From assembly GCA_025765615.1 (NCBI GenBank), contig JAIVFJ010000264.1:1-64000 (forward strand): 64,000 bases of DNA, written 5' to 3'. Position 1 is the stretch's first letter, and every line of letters starts with the position of its first letter. The notes under the pieces were generated by a model. That model did not search any database. It was given only the letters and a program-made list of their open reading frames with translations, and was not told where the DNA came from. Positions 31,059 to 42,430 of the stretch are shown one piece after another. The translations under genes were made by a program, and so were the position numbers. This stretch comes from Zopfochytrium polystomum. Lineage: Eukaryota; Chytridiomycota; Chytridiomycetes; Chytridiales; Chytridiaceae.

Positions 31059-31090
<32 letters not shown>

Positions 31091-32843
31091 TGGTTTTTGC
31101 GTTAGTTACGGTTTCCAGAAACCAGCGGTGCAAAAGGGGGGGCACAGTACCTCGACATGTACTCGACCAGCCGGTCAAAGTACTCCTTCCCCTCATGCTC
31201 CCTATACAGCTCCCTCACGCCGTCCCTCGTCAACCAGACCCTCGCCTTTGCCAAGACCTTAATCCTGTTATGATGCAGCTTCGACAAGACGGCCTCCACG
31301 ACGCTCGGCGCCATCGCCTCGGGCTTGATTATACCCAGGGTCTGCTCGGCGGGCGCGTCGTCGTCGGCGTCGACGTCCTCTACGCCGTCGTCTGCGGCGG
31401 GGTCCGCGAGCCGGCCGGCGGACGCGGCGCGCGACGGAAGTCCGCGAGACGTGGACTCCGCGGGAACGGAGGCCGCGTTCTCGGCCGTGTCGAGTTCTGC
31501 TGCGGCGGCGGCGGTCGGCGCGGGGTCGCCATCGGCGGACATGCCGAGGAGCTTTGCGAGCGGGCGGACGGCTTCGTCGATTGCGATCTGGGGTTTCAAA
31601 AGATCCACGGGTTATGGGCTAGAATTGAGTACCGCGTATGGGGACGTTGTCAAAACTCACGGCTGGATGGGGTTGTCCGCTTTTCTCGAGATCGACGTGC
31701 TCTCGGACGGTCCGCTCAATCAGTGGGGCGTTGGCGCCTCGGACGAGCTTTACGAGTACTCCATTCTGTGCAAGAAAGCAGCTTGATGAGCGTTTCCTCC
31801 ATCTACATCGATTCAGAACTCGATGAACCTTACGTAGAAAAACAAGAACGCCGGACAAGACTGGTTGCGAAACGGCTCTAAAACTGTTATGTTGTCCGAC
31901 GTGGCCTGAAAAGTGAAAAGAGTTAGCCGATGCCGAGGTCGAGCCTCACGCTCAACAGCAGACCTGAACAAAAACGACGTGCTCCCCAAAGTCCAGCTTC
32001 AGCCTTTTGAAAATGTTCGTCATCGGCTCACACGGCCCGGCAAACTTGGCTGATCAAAGCGCGAGCTGATCTTCAGCGACAGCCCTGCGAATCGCGCTTT
32101 CACTTACCGTGCACATCAAAAACTAATGGCGTTCCAAACGAGACCAAAAAATCATCAGATCAAGAATCCCAATCCTTACACCTCCCCCTACCTCTTAACC
32201 CCGGCTTCGCCAAATGCGCCGAAAACTCCTCGTCCGTCGCGGCCGACACGGACGTCGCGACCTCGGGCAGCCGCTTGGCGTGGGCGCTCATTTCGTGCTC
32301 CTCCTCCTCCTCGTGCGAAGCAGGGCACGGGTGCTCGCAAGATTGGTCTGTGGTCTCAACGTGTTGATCTCGACGGTCTGCCTTAGTTGCTCCGAACCGT
32401 GATCCAAAGAACGGATAAACGACGCGCTCAACGAAGTTCCGATTGACCGTAGGGTTTAGCGAAAGACAGGATCTGGGTCCCCCGGCAGTGCAGGCGAGAG
32501 CCGCGGCTACAGCGACGGCGGCGACGGCGGAAACGGCGGCGACGGTCCAGACGCTCAGAAACCGTCGTTTGGGTTGCGACCGAGACGGTGGATGTGGTGG
32601 TGGTTGCGGATCGAGACAATTTGTGCCTGACAAATCGGGCGCGTGCTGCTGCGGCTTTGCGTCGGTGGATCCAGCGCGGACCGCGTCTATCTTGCGACGC
32701 GTCGACGCATGGTTGCGCGGTGGCTGATCCGCTTGATGGTGTGGCGAAGCATGTGGCGGAAGTGAGGTGGAGGAGGCGGCCGCGGAGGATGATGAGGATG
32801 AGGTGGTTGCGTTAGCGCCAATGGGTGGGTCGCTGCGTGCCAT
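27600..32843 (-). CDS. Thioredoxin + six-NDK-domain protein (NME8/TXNDC3-like)
   Basis: Thirteen exons join in exact phase: first exon to 32192, then 32122-32108 (a 15-nt microexon), 32049-31964, 31905-31834, 31765-31661, 31587-31151, 31054-30473, 30386-30279, 30218-29772, 29708-29277, 29210-28776, 28704-28270 and 28194-27600. The thioredoxin domain starts near 32280 and has F-A-G-P-C in place of W-C-G-P-C, then L-V-R-G-A-N-A-P-L, as in NME8-type proteins. Six nucleoside-diphosphate-kinase domains follow: two divergent, then four nearly identical with I-K-P-D-A and catalytic N-A-V-H-G-S-D. The C-terminus is a G-S-K/A-S-K repeat. In animals this architecture, with three NDK domains, belongs to axonemal dynein-arm/radial-spoke proteins, fitting a flagellated zoospore. 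The start is uncertain: ATG 32291 gives 1282 residues; ATG 32843 is in frame and adds 184 residues with a membrane-like segment. Confidence 0.88.
31057..31089. repeat. Poly(T) tract in an intron of the Trx-NDK gene
   Basis: About 33 T on the plus strand, i.e. a poly(A) just upstream of the AAG acceptor of exon 7 in the sense direction. It replaces the usual polypyrimidine tract by a purine tract. Confidence 0.8.
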
Positions 32844-33262
32844 TGCAAAAGGAACGATCCAAGACGGAGTTTCTTGGCTTCTGCACAGGGTATGGTATTT
32901 GAGGCGGGGGGGAAAGGGTCAGCGTTTCCATGTTGAAGCGTGAGTCGATCGCGCAGCGGAACGACGACGAAGGTGATTGGGATGGACGATGAGCGGATGG
33001 TTTTCTGCTGATGACAGGCAGTAGCCCGTGCGTCACGAGTGCTCCTTGCTCCCACTGTGCATGCGATGCATCTGCCATATGCTATGTCCGTATACCATGC
33101 GCTTCCGTCGTCGCCCGTTCGAAGCGAATCTGCGCGGGGGCCGCTGGGTGCGTTTGAAGAGGAGGCGACCGGGCGATTTCCTGCCGAACTCGCTCTTTCC
33201 GCCACAAGCTCTCCTTTTGTCTTCGAATCTTCACCACCAACACCTACACAAATCGCAACACC
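32844..33262. other. Divergent intergenic region
   Basis: Shared upstream region between the Trx-NDK gene (minus) and the BAR-SH3 gene (plus). No clear TATA box seen. Confidence 0.4.
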
Positions 33263-35508
33263 ATGGCGTCGATCGGCAAGAAGTGGGGCCAGTTCAGCCA
33301 GTGGACAGGTAGGTACTACTCTTACTAACGCTGACTGCTACTGCTATACCTGTGTGCATGAATGGGAGAGAGAGCGAGCGAGGGATGGATTGGGAGTGCT
33401 TGAAGCGAGGATGGCGAAGACGAATCCGCCGACGCCGGTCGCCGCCAAGGCCACCGTGTGGCTTGGCGGCTTGTTGGCGGAAGGGCTTTGCAGATCCCGT
33501 CCCCGGCAAGCTCAGTAGCTCCCTTCCCGCGATGCACAGTCCCTTCCTGAACCCAATCCAATCTCCAGCGTTCGCGCGCGCAGGAAGGGATCCTCGACGG
33601 ATCCAGTTGGGTGTCTGCTGTGGGTCCTGACTCAATGTCGACGGGATCTGCAGGTGGTATGGGGTGACTTCAGTTTGTCATGCCATTAACCAACGTCTGC
33701 CTTTCTTTCCCTGCGCGAACACCCCCCGGAACCATACACAGGCGAAAAGCTGGGGCGCGCTCACAAGACAGGTGCGTTGAACCTCTTGTAAATCAGTTCA
33801 CTCCGATCTGCTCCGATCTGACCGGCAGATCCCTCCAGAGACGAGCGAGGACTTTAAGGAGCTCCAAAACAAGACCGAGGAGAGGAAGGACTGCATAGAA
33901 AAGATCCATGAGGCGTGCACGGCCTACGTCCGGAGCATGAGTAAGTTCGATCTACCTTTGCGCTCGGCGACACCCGCTAGCCACACCTAACCCCTCGTTG
34001 CGACCTTGAAACACAAAGCTGCCCACAAGTCAGACTCGGACAGCAAGCCGACGCCGCTGCAAAACCTCGCGACCACGTCGACGGCCCTCGGCCTCGCGCT
34101 GCGCACCACGTCCGAGTACGGCCGCACGCTGATCAAATTCGGCGAAGCCCACGAAAAGCTCGCGACTGTGCAGATGGAGTACATCAACACGATCCAGTAC
34201 GGCTACATTGGCGAGGTGGGCCGGATGCTGGGCGACCTGAAGGAATACAGCCGGCTCAAGACCAAGATGGAGAATCGCCGGCTGGACTACGACGCGAAAA
34301 TGAACAAGGTGCAAAAGACGAAGAAGGAGAACCCGTCGCTGGAGGAGGACGCGCGGGTCGCGCAGGAAAAGTACGAGGAGACGTACGGCGACCTGAAGGA
34401 GCGGATGGTGGCGATCAACGCGACGGAGGCGGATCAGCTGCAGGAGCTGGTGGCGTTTGTGGACGCCGAAGTCGCGTACCACAAGCAGAGCCTCGAGATG
34501 CTCAAGGCGCTGCAGCAGGAGCTGAGCTCGGTCGCGAGGACCGAGACGAACTTTCGTGCGAACGCGTCGCGGAGGTCGCAGTACCAAGGGGACGAGGAGG
34601 CGAGGGATTCGCGGCACTCGTCGCCGGCGGCGAGCGTCATGCCCACGAGGCCGCAGTCGGGTCGGTTGCCGTCGCGCGACATGCCGCGACCAGGCATTGG
34701 AATGGAGCCGCCTCCGGCGCTGCCGAGCCGGGAGCCATCGGGTGTGTTGACTTCTGCCTTTCTCGCGCAGCGATATTGACAGAGCCCTTCTTCGCAAATT
34801 TCTCGACCAGGCGGCCCTCCGCCTCCGCCGCCACGGAAACAAGTCCGCGTCAACTTTGATTTCGACGCGGAGAACGCTGGCGAGCTCAGCAGTTGAGTTC
34901 AACTTTCGTTTATTGTTACTTTCCCCTTTTCGCAAACTCTGACCACTTTTCCAGTTCGGAAAGGCGACATCATCAACGTTACGGTCGAAATCGACGAGGG
35001 CTGGTGGGAGGGCGAGCTCGCCGACGGCAGCGCATCCGGCATGTTCCCTGCAAACTACACAGAGTAAGGGCCACCGTGTGTATTTGCGTTACACACCATA
35101 CATCTGACCCACCTAAAAAAAAAAAATACCGCAAAAAGAGTTATCGAGCCGACCCACCAAAAATCGCGTCCCGTGCCGCGCCGACCCGGCAGCAACCCGA
35201 CCGACTACGACGACGAAAGCACCTCGACGTCTTCGTCCTCGCTCTCGTACAGCAAGCCCAGCGGCAGCAGCTACCACCTGGCGCCGTCGTCCCAGCCGGG
35301 GTCGACGCACCCGTCGACGGTCGCGTCGCCGGTGTCGCTGACGCGGCAGAGCAGCCCGGCGATGCCGCGGCCGAGCCCGCCGCGGCCCATGTCGAGCGCG
35401 AACGGAGGCGGCGGCGCCGTGGGGAACTGCGGGACGTGCGGGTGCGACGAGTTTGCGGAGAACGCGTTCAAGCCGGGGATTTGTCGGTCGTGCTTCCACA
35501 AGCATTGA
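33263..35508 (+). CDS. BAR-SH3 adaptor with C-terminal Cys/His motif
   Basis: Seven exons in phase: 33263-33308, 33742-33771 (30 nt), 33839-33940, 34019-34741, 34811-34891, 34955-35063 and 35139-35508; 486 residues. After M-A-S-I-G-K-K-W-G a long helical region (about residues 25-260) with R-T-T-S-E-Y-G-R-T-L and charged heptads is a BAR domain. A Pro-rich linker precedes an SH3 domain (V-R-V-N-F-D-F-D-A, G-W-W-E-G-E-L, G-M-F-P-A-N-Y). The last 25 residues hold C-x2-C-x-C ... C-x2-C-F-H, a likely zinc-binding knob conserved in some fungal BAR-SH3 proteins. Family role: membrane curvature sensing and actin/endocytosis scaffolding. Two introns end in AAG. Intron 1 is unusually long (433 nt). 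Confidence 0.87.
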
Positions 35509-36194
35509 CGCGTTTGTCGGCGTCGGCCTTTCGGAACGCCGTTGTCCTTCGATGGTCTTTCTCATTTCTCCTCCTTCTTTCTTGCACGATTAATCGTTCA
35601 CCCCGTGCGGATAAATCTTTGTGCTCCCTCGTTGTTTTTTGGAAAGCCGAAACATGTATAGATGTGTTTCTTTTGGATTCACACAGAACGCTGGGCTTGC
35701 TGTTTGTACGTGAAGAGTTGAGTTCACATCTTTTTTGAAACGTATCCTGAGCCCTTCATCCTGTGTTCCTCTTTGAAGCTTCTCTTTCTCCAAAGCTCCT
35801 GTTGCTTTTGCTAGCCTCCTAAACCCTTTTTGCTTGTTGAGATTTCTACGTTGTTTCATTTTTGTTTGCTCCCTCCAACTCTCTCCTCTCAGCTCCTGTC
35901 CTTTCTTTTGTGTTTCTTGCTGTTTTTGGCTGTCGCCTCTTGCGCCTTGTGCCTGTCCCTGTTCGCTTCGTGGACTCGAAAAAAAAAATATTATCGCGTG
36001 CGTGCGCGCCGAACGTTATGCTTTCCTGTTGTGCACGGTACGTGGAAGCGCGTCGAACATTCTACTCTCTCTCTGACAAGGTCCACGGCCACCAAAACCA
36101 ACCCCATTCATTTCATTCACACTCCCTCTTTTTGGACTCCGCGACAAGCAAGCCATCACTACCCTCGCAGCACCCCTCCACTCAACGCGCAGCC
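35509..36194. other. Intergenic, pyrimidine-rich
   Basis: Promoter side of the cyclophilin gene; strongly C/T-rich blocks at 35850-35960, no gene. Confidence 0.45.
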
Positions 36195-37773
36195 ATGACA
36201 GCCCAGAGGTAAGCCGCCGCGCGCCCACTTCCTCCACTTCCTCCTCCTCGCACCGTCCCCTACGCGCCTCGTGCCGTCCCTCACGCTCACACCCTTCTCA
36301 AACACACCTGCGGATCGGCCCCCCCCAACCGATCCCACAGACCACACGTCTACATGGACATCACGATCGGCGGTTCCCCCGCGGGGCGCATCGCGATGCA
36401 GCTGTACTCGGACATTGCGCCGCGGACGGCCGAGAACTTCAAGGTGCTGTGCCGCGGGGACACGACGTCGGCTGTGTCGGGGGCCAAGTTGGCGTTCAAG
36501 GGGAGCGGGTTCCATCGCGTCATCAAGGGGTTTATGATCCAGGGCGGGGGTAAGTGGAGAGGGGGGCAACGCCACCCCAGCCTCTCTTGTTATCGGGGGT
36601 ACTGACGTGTGTGTTCTTCGGGCCGTTCCCAGACTTCACGAACCACAACGGGACGGGCGGGGAGAGCATTTACGGCGAGCGGTTCGAGGACGAGTCGTTT
36701 GAGGTCAAGCACACAAAGGCCGGGTTGCTCAGCATGGCCAACGCCGGCAAGGACACGAACGGGAGGTAAATAAGCTCCTCTCCCCGTCCCTCCCAAACCC
36801 CCCCACTTAACCCCACCCCCCAACCGTCCAGTCAATTCTTCATCACAACCGTCCCGACGCCGCACCTCGACAACAAGCACGTCGTCTTTGGGCACGTCGT
36901 CAAAGGCATGGGGGTCGTTCGCCGCATCGAGAACCTGCCGACGGGGGCGAACGACAAGCCGAACGAGGCCGTCGTGATCGCGGACGCAGGGGTGTACGCG
37001 GAGGGGGAGGACCCGCTGGCACAGACGGGTACGGCGGCGCCGGAGGACGGCGACGTGTACGAGGAGTATCCCGAGGACCAGGGCGGGGAGAAGACGCCCG
37101 AGGCGCTGCTGCGGATTGCGGGGGAGGTGAAGGGGTTTGGAAATGCGCATTTTAAGAAGGTGAGAACCAGGGGTCAGGTGGCGGCCCGACTTACATCTAA
37201 TGTGTTTGGTACGTTTAGGGCGCGCTGAAGGAGGCCGTGGCAAAGTACGAAAAGGCGATCCGGTACTTGACCGAGATCCACCCGGACCCGCTCGACATTG
37301 AAGAGCTGACCGTCGAGCAGCGGAAGCAGTACTACTCGACCAAAGTCTCGTGCCTCTTGAACGCCGCCATGGTGAGCCGCCCCACTGTCGTCTCACCCTC
37401 ACTCACCACCTTTCACCGACACTGCTAACTCCCGAAACCCCTCCAAAAGTGCCACGTCAAGCTGGGCGCCAACACCCCCGCGATCGCGTCCGCGACCTCG
37501 GTTCTCACCCTCGCGTCGGAGCTCGGATCCTCGACGACCGCCACGACACACGGGATCGCCGTCTCCTCGCAGGACCAGTGCAAGGCGCTGTTCCGTCGGG
37601 GCCAGGCGCACCTTACGCGGAAGGAGCTGGAGGAGGCGGTGGAAGACCTGACGCGGGCGGCGGGGTTGGCGCCGGAGGACAAGCTGGTGGCGAGGGAGCT
37701 GGCGGTGGCGCAGAAGGCGGTGAGGGAGCGCGCGGAGAAGGAGAAGAAGGCGTTTGCAAAGATGTTTCAGTGA
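36195..37773 (+). CDS. CPR6: Cyclophilin-40 (peptidyl-prolyl isomerase with TPR)
   Basis: Six exons in phase: 36195-36208, 36341-36549, 36633-36765, 36832-37159, 37219-37371 and 37450-37773; 386 residues. The cyclophilin domain (residues 5-175) has [35 protein letters not shown] and [10 protein letters not shown], with the catalytic Arg, Phe and Gln residues present. The C-terminal half gives TPR helices ([23 protein letters not shown]). This is the Cyp40/Cpr6/PPID architecture, an Hsp90 co-chaperone. Intron 5 ends in AAG. Convergent with the phosphatase gene downstream. Confidence 0.95.
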
Positions 37774-38293
37774 GGATGGCGGGTGCGGGGTGGGGCGGTT
37801 GAGGGGATGAATGTAGGGCCATGGAGCGTCGAACAGGTCCAATGATTTTTTCTTGTTTTTTATTCTACGCAGCCTCTTTAGCTAGTTAAGTGGGACTCGG
37901 GCGTCGCCACGCTCGGATGAGTTAGAAAAGGAAGAAGCGTTTAGAAAGCAGCAAACCTGATGGGCGATTTTTTGCCGGAGCTGGTTTTCAGTCTGCCCCG
38001 AATGGATGCCCGAGAAGCACCTCGCTCGTGCTGCTTCCCGAAAGCAACGATGAATGCGGGGCAACCAAGAGGACGCTTATCTTTTGTACTTCCAACAACA
38101 AGAATTACTGCGAAAGAAGAAGGGGAATAATGAAGGAAGAAGGGGGAAAAAAAAAAAAAAAAAGTGCCTGAAACAGAAAACAGAAGTGAATTGCGAGTAT
38201 AAAAAAAACCAGGACAGCTTCAATTGCCAGCTCATCCAACCAAAAACACAGCGCTTCAAACGGCCTCCCTCGCCCCCGCCCTCACGTCCCCAA
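37774..38293. other. Intergenic, convergent 3' ends
   Basis: Contains an A run of about 16 nt at 38148-38163. No gene. Confidence 0.5.
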
Positions 38294-39745
38294 TCACAAA
38301 AAGTACGGCGTAGTCTGCCTCGGCGGCACGACGCGCTCCGAGTCCGGCACGGCAGAAAAGATTTTAAAACTGCTCTCGTCGACCGCGAGGCCCTCCTCGA
38401 CGCGCATGATGGACGCGACGTTGCCGCAGCGGTAGCAGTAGTTGGGTGCGGACCAGACGGTGACGAGGTTTTCCTCTTGGAACATGTACTTGAAGCCTTC
38501 TTGGACGAGCTGGTGGGCGCGCGCGATGAGGGTTAGGTTGTTGACGTGGTTGAACTGTGGTATCCGCGTTCCAATGAATGGGAGAGGGGATTGGAAAAGA
38601 GGTTCATGTTAGAGTAGATTGTGGCGTGGACGGTGCGAGGCAAAGGATCCAAACCTCCGTTGTGACTTTGTGGCCGAACAGCCAGCCCGCACCGCGAGGG
38701 CTCACGGCCCAAGTCTCGATATCGTCGGGATCGGACCACATCAAGTCTAATTGAAAAATCGCAGGAATAAAAACGCACGTCAGTGATCGAAGGCGAACAA
38801 ATAATACAAGCCTCACCGCAAAAGGCGCCGTCGTGCGGCACTTCTTGGCATCGCTGGATGGTTCTGATCTGGTCGAGCGTTCGAACGTCTGGGGAGAGAC
38901 CGCCGTGGACGCAAAGGATCCGGCCGTCAATGATCTGTAAATCAACACCAGCGGAACATTAATCCTCTATTGCTGTTGAAAAAATTGCTGAAACTTACAG
39001 CAGCAAGGGTGAGGTAGTCAAACACCGAGCAGCAATACTTCCAGACGTTTGCGTTCCCGTACTTTGTCTGACACTCGTCTGAAGGTGGCGGCAAGTTACA
39101 TGGATTAATAAGGCTCACAAGTTCCCCCTCCAACGCACCGTAAAACCCGTAAACCTGCGTGATCTGTCGACTCTCGTGGTTCCCGCGAAGGAGTGTGATC
39201 TTGTCCGGATACCGAGCCTTCAGCACCATCAGCAGCGTGAACGTCTCGAGGCTGTAGTACCCACGGTCCACAAAGTCGCCCTGGCGAAAGGAAACAAGAC
39301 AGCAACGGTCAGATTAAAACGAGTGGCGAGGCCGGCACAGGATCAGACAAAATCGCCCCCCACCATAAAGACGTAGCTGACGGTGGGGACCTCTCCACCG
39401 ACGCGGAACAGCTCGAGCAGATCGTAAAACTGGCCGTGGATGTCGCCGCAGACGACCACGGGGGCGTGGAGGGGTTGGATATTTGACTCCTCGATCAGCA
39501 GCTCTTTGACCTACATCAGGGTAATACGTGGCACAGTGGGATGGTCAGATCGGGCACGAACGGGGGGTGGCGAAGCAGCCGATCTCACGATAATTACCAT
39601 GTCGCAGAGCTTCTTGATGTCGGATTCAGGAAGATACTGGCACTTCCGGATCGTGACGAGCCATTCGTCTGGGCCGCCTGCACAAGCCAATAACAGGGGA
39701 GCAGGTGAGTGGATCGTGAATGGCGATCGCAGGCCGACCTGGCAT
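38294..39745 (-). CDS. PPP6C: Ser/Thr phosphatase PP6 catalytic subunit (Sit4-like)
   Basis: Eight exons in phase: 39745-39739 (ATG plus 4 nt), 39677-39598, 39510-39364, 39280-39139, 39078-38999, 38934-38817, 38746-38655 and 38554-38294; 308 residues, the family length. Metal and catalytic motifs are intact: [25 protein letters not shown] and S-A-P-N-Y-C-Y-R. The N-terminus [13 protein letters not shown] and the C-terminus T-T-P-Y-F-L distinguish PP6/Sit4 from PP2A and PP4; the final Y-F-L is the usual carboxymethylated tail. Known role: cell-cycle and TOR signalling with SAPS subunits. The 7-nt first exon is the least certain part; its donor is GTCGGC. Confidence 0.92.
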
Positions 39746-39784
39746 TGCGATTGGAAGAGACGTCGAACTTGTCAGAAATTGATT

Positions 39785-40000
39785 CTCCACAATCTGGACT
39801 TGCCTCCCTGGCCTCGATCTCTTCAACTTTGCGACCTTACACCGCCACTGCCGCACGCAAGCACTTGCACTTTTCTCGCTCCCGTACGCATCTCTCGTTG
39901 CAGCTAGCCAGCGGCCGCGGGCTGGTCGACCTCCTGGCATTCCGCCTGGACCATGCCACAATCCGCATCGGATCCTGCGCCGCTCGACGCCGAATAAAGT
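39785..40000 (+). pseudogene. 5' fragment copy of the GATA-repeat gene
   Basis: This stretch is clearly similar in DNA to 40385-40590, the 5' end of the intact gene: shared L-A-S-G-R-G-L-V-D-L-L-A-F-R-L-D-H-A-T-I-R-I-G-S. It has small shifts and then ends, so it is a truncated duplicate lying just upstream in the same orientation. Confidence 0.75.
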
Positions 40001-40355
40001 GTATGATGAACAAGGGGAGTGTCTGACAGGTACCAACCACCGGCTACCACCCTAAACTCATCGAAACTAACCCCATCTCGCAACATCAGACTTCCGGTTG
40101 TAAACCGCAAATTAGCAACACTTTTGCTGTCATGAACATGCATGTTTATTACCATTCTGATGACGAGCAACTGGTATGGCGAATGCTAGTGTTGCGAATG
40201 GTGTCGTTGCCAAGCGGCGTCTGTGGAATTGACTGTACTTCGAACGAGAGGATTGGCATCAGGAGGTGTTCGTTCTCGTTTCACCGTTTGAGCAGTGATA
40301 TCGTTAATGGTCAGCAGAACAAGGTTGAAACACGCAGACACAGCAAGCAAGCAAA

Positions 40356-42164
40356 ATGCGGTCGCCGCCACACCTCGTCCTCGACGCAATACTCTCGATC
40401 TGCACGTACCTCCCGGGCCCCGATCGCTTCCTCCTCGCGACCCTGTACCGCCACAGCCGCACGCAGGCCCTTGCGCTCTTCTCGATCCCCTCAGCGTCTC
40501 TCGTTGCAGCCAGCGGCCGCGGCCTGGTCGACCTCCTGGCGTTCCGCGTGGAGCACGCCACAATCCGCATCGGATCCATCGCTGCGCCGCTCGACGCCAT
40601 CCTGTGGACGCTTCACTCGCGAACGGTACGGAGATCAGACGGATCCGAGCTGCGCCTCGAGTGGTGGGACATCGACGCCATGCCTTCCGGCAGCTCTGCT
40701 TTTGCAGGCTCGCCGAACGAGGCGTATCTCGCCACCGTGCACGCGGCGCTCCTCCGCGGCGGTGGGGCATGCCACATTCACGTCTTTGCGTGGTGGCGGA
40801 CGCAACTCAAGAGCCCCGGCTTTCCCATGTCCCCTATGTCCGGTGCGGTCCAAAGTGCCTGCGAAAACGGCTACGTCGCTATTCTGCAGTGGTGCCGCGA
40901 CCACTGTCTGGACTTGTTCGAAATCGAGCCGAGTGCCGTGAGCGCTGCGGCAGAGGCGAACCACGCCGGCGTCGTGCGCTGGTGCGAGGCGAATGGCGTG
41001 CCCTTGGAATCGATCATGGAGGCGGACTTTGCAGACGAAGATTTGCAGTTGCGCCACCTTGAGCGGAGAAGGCGCCTTGGAGCCGCGGTTGGCACGCTGG
41101 GCTTGCAAACGCTGAGGGTTGCGTGCAAGTACGGCCAGTTGAGAGTTTTGCAGTGGCTGCGTGACAACAACGTGGTCACTTCTTGGGAAGGCCTCGTCGC
41201 GCTTGCGAATGCTCATGGAAACGTTGAGGTTCTCCGTTGGTGGAGGATGATGTCAGACAGTCGCGTCTGCATTTCCTCTCGTTACGCTTGCGAAGCCTAT
41301 GGCCGTGGTCAAGCCGAACTTCTAGAGTTCTGGTGGGATTGTGGAGTTGAGCGCCGTCCAACGAGGCTGAATTTCCTGGACGCTGCTACGAACGGCAACA
41401 GTGCTGTATTTGAGATGCTGCTCAAGAGCGGTTTCACTCCCGATGGCGAAGCACTTGTCGGCATTATCGAGCGTGCGTTCGAGCACAATCATCCGACTCT
41501 TTTACAGTGGCTGCACAGCAATGGGTTCCGATTGGAATTGACAGAAAGGATGGCGGAGTTGGCGTGCCACTGTGGAAGCGTTGAGGTCTTGGAATGGTGG
41601 AAAAACAGCGGGATTCCCTTCGTTTTCGACGCTTCGCCGAGCAAGAGGGGAGTGATGCATAGAAGCCGACGCTGCCATCGTCTACTGAAATGGTGGGAAA
41701 ATAGCGGTTTTGATGTCGCGTTGCCAACCAATGTCGACGTGGCGTCCATCTTATCAGCTCCTGGACATGACAAAGTGGATGCGCTCCAGTGGTGGTATGA
41801 GCAGGAAGCCAGTCAAAAAACAGGGCTACTTTTTAAAGCAAGCGAGCATGGTGTGATCAACAGCATGTCCACTACGCGGACCTCAGCAATGCGGTGCACG
41901 AATTGTCACACAACTACCACGCCCTTGTGGCGTAAGGGGCCACTGGGTCCGAATTCATTATGCAACGCTTGCGGCTCGAAGTGGAAGCACGGGAAGATGC
42001 CGCGATGGAACTTGCAAGATCTGGAGTGGTTTAGAAGGAACGGTTTGGAAATGCCTGCGGTGTGGCTGAACAGCGGGGCTCCGCAAATGAAACGCTTTGT
42101 CGTCGAAGCAAATCATTATTTGAAACGTCTCCGACAAGTGACCCAAATGCTCAGAGTGTGCTGA
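40356..42164 (+). CDS. Ankyrin-like L-x-W-W repeat protein with GATA zinc finger
   Basis: 602 residues, single exon, ATG preceded by AAA. The N-terminal cap (V-L-D-A-I-L-S-I-C-T-Y-L, L-A-T-L-Y-R) resembles the F-box-like start of its family. From about residue 150 come roughly ten degenerate ankyrin-like units with L-Q-W-C/L, V-L-R-W-W, L-L-E-F-W, V-L-E-W-W-K-N-S-G and L-L-K-W-W-E-N-S-G. At residues 514-539 there is a complete GATA-type finger, C-x2-C-x18-C-x2-C, with T-P-L-W-R-K-G-P-L-G and C-N-A-C-G. It is followed by W-K-H-G-K-M and a basic tail. The 18-residue loop is typical of plant/fungal type-IVb fingers. GATA fingers bind DNA at GATA sites; a repeat protein ending in one would be a nuclear adaptor or regulator, which is inference. 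Truncated copies flank it on both sides. Confidence 0.85.
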   Translation: MRSPPHLVLDAILSICTYLPGPDRFLLATLYRHSRTQALALFSIPSASLVAASGRGLVDLLAFRVEHATIRIGSIAAPLDAILWTLHSRTVRRSDGSELRLEWWDIDAMPSGSSAFAGSPNEAYLATVHAALLRGGGACHIHVFAWWRTQLKSPGFPMSPMSGAVQSACENGYVAILQWCRDHCLDLFEIEPSAVSAAAEANHAGVVRWCEANGVPLESIMEADFADEDLQLRHLERRRRLGAAVGTLGLQTLRVACKYGQLRVLQWLRDNNVVTSWEGLVALANAHGNVEVLRWWRMMSDSRVCISSRYACEAYGRGQAELLEFWWDCGVERRPTRLNFLDAATNGNSAVFEMLLKSGFTPDGEALVGIIERAFEHNHPTLLQWLHSNGFRLELTERMAELACHCGSVEVLEWWKNSGIPFVFDASPSKRGVMHRSRRCHRLLKWWENSGFDVALPTNVDVASILSAPGHDKVDALQWWYEQEASQKTGLLFKASEHGVINSMSTTRTSAMRCTNCHTTTTPLWRKGPLGPNSLCNACGSKWKHGKMPRWNLQDLEWFRRNGLEMPAVWLNSGAPQMKRFVVEANHYLKRLRQVTQMLRVC

Positions 42165-42430
42165 AGAAATCTCCCTTCCCGTTGCTTCAATAAAATCGTT
42201 CTCTTATCTCTTGATCGCGATCAATTGATTCCGTCTCATTGTCTGGGGATCATTGCACCAGTTGGCATCCTCATACCTATCGTCGGCCGCATCCGCCGAC
42301 GGTGCTTGGTTCGCACTGCATGGGTTCTACGTGGCGCGAAAGTCGCCAAGCACCAACCAACCGAGTAACAGTTTTTCACATTATGCTCAGAAGGAGCGGA
42401 ACAAAGCTTTGAGACGCAGGAGATCAGTAA

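Noticed and set aside
34030..34935. 301-codon minus ORF
   Set aside because: Shadow of the BAR-domain exon; L/R/H-rich composition.
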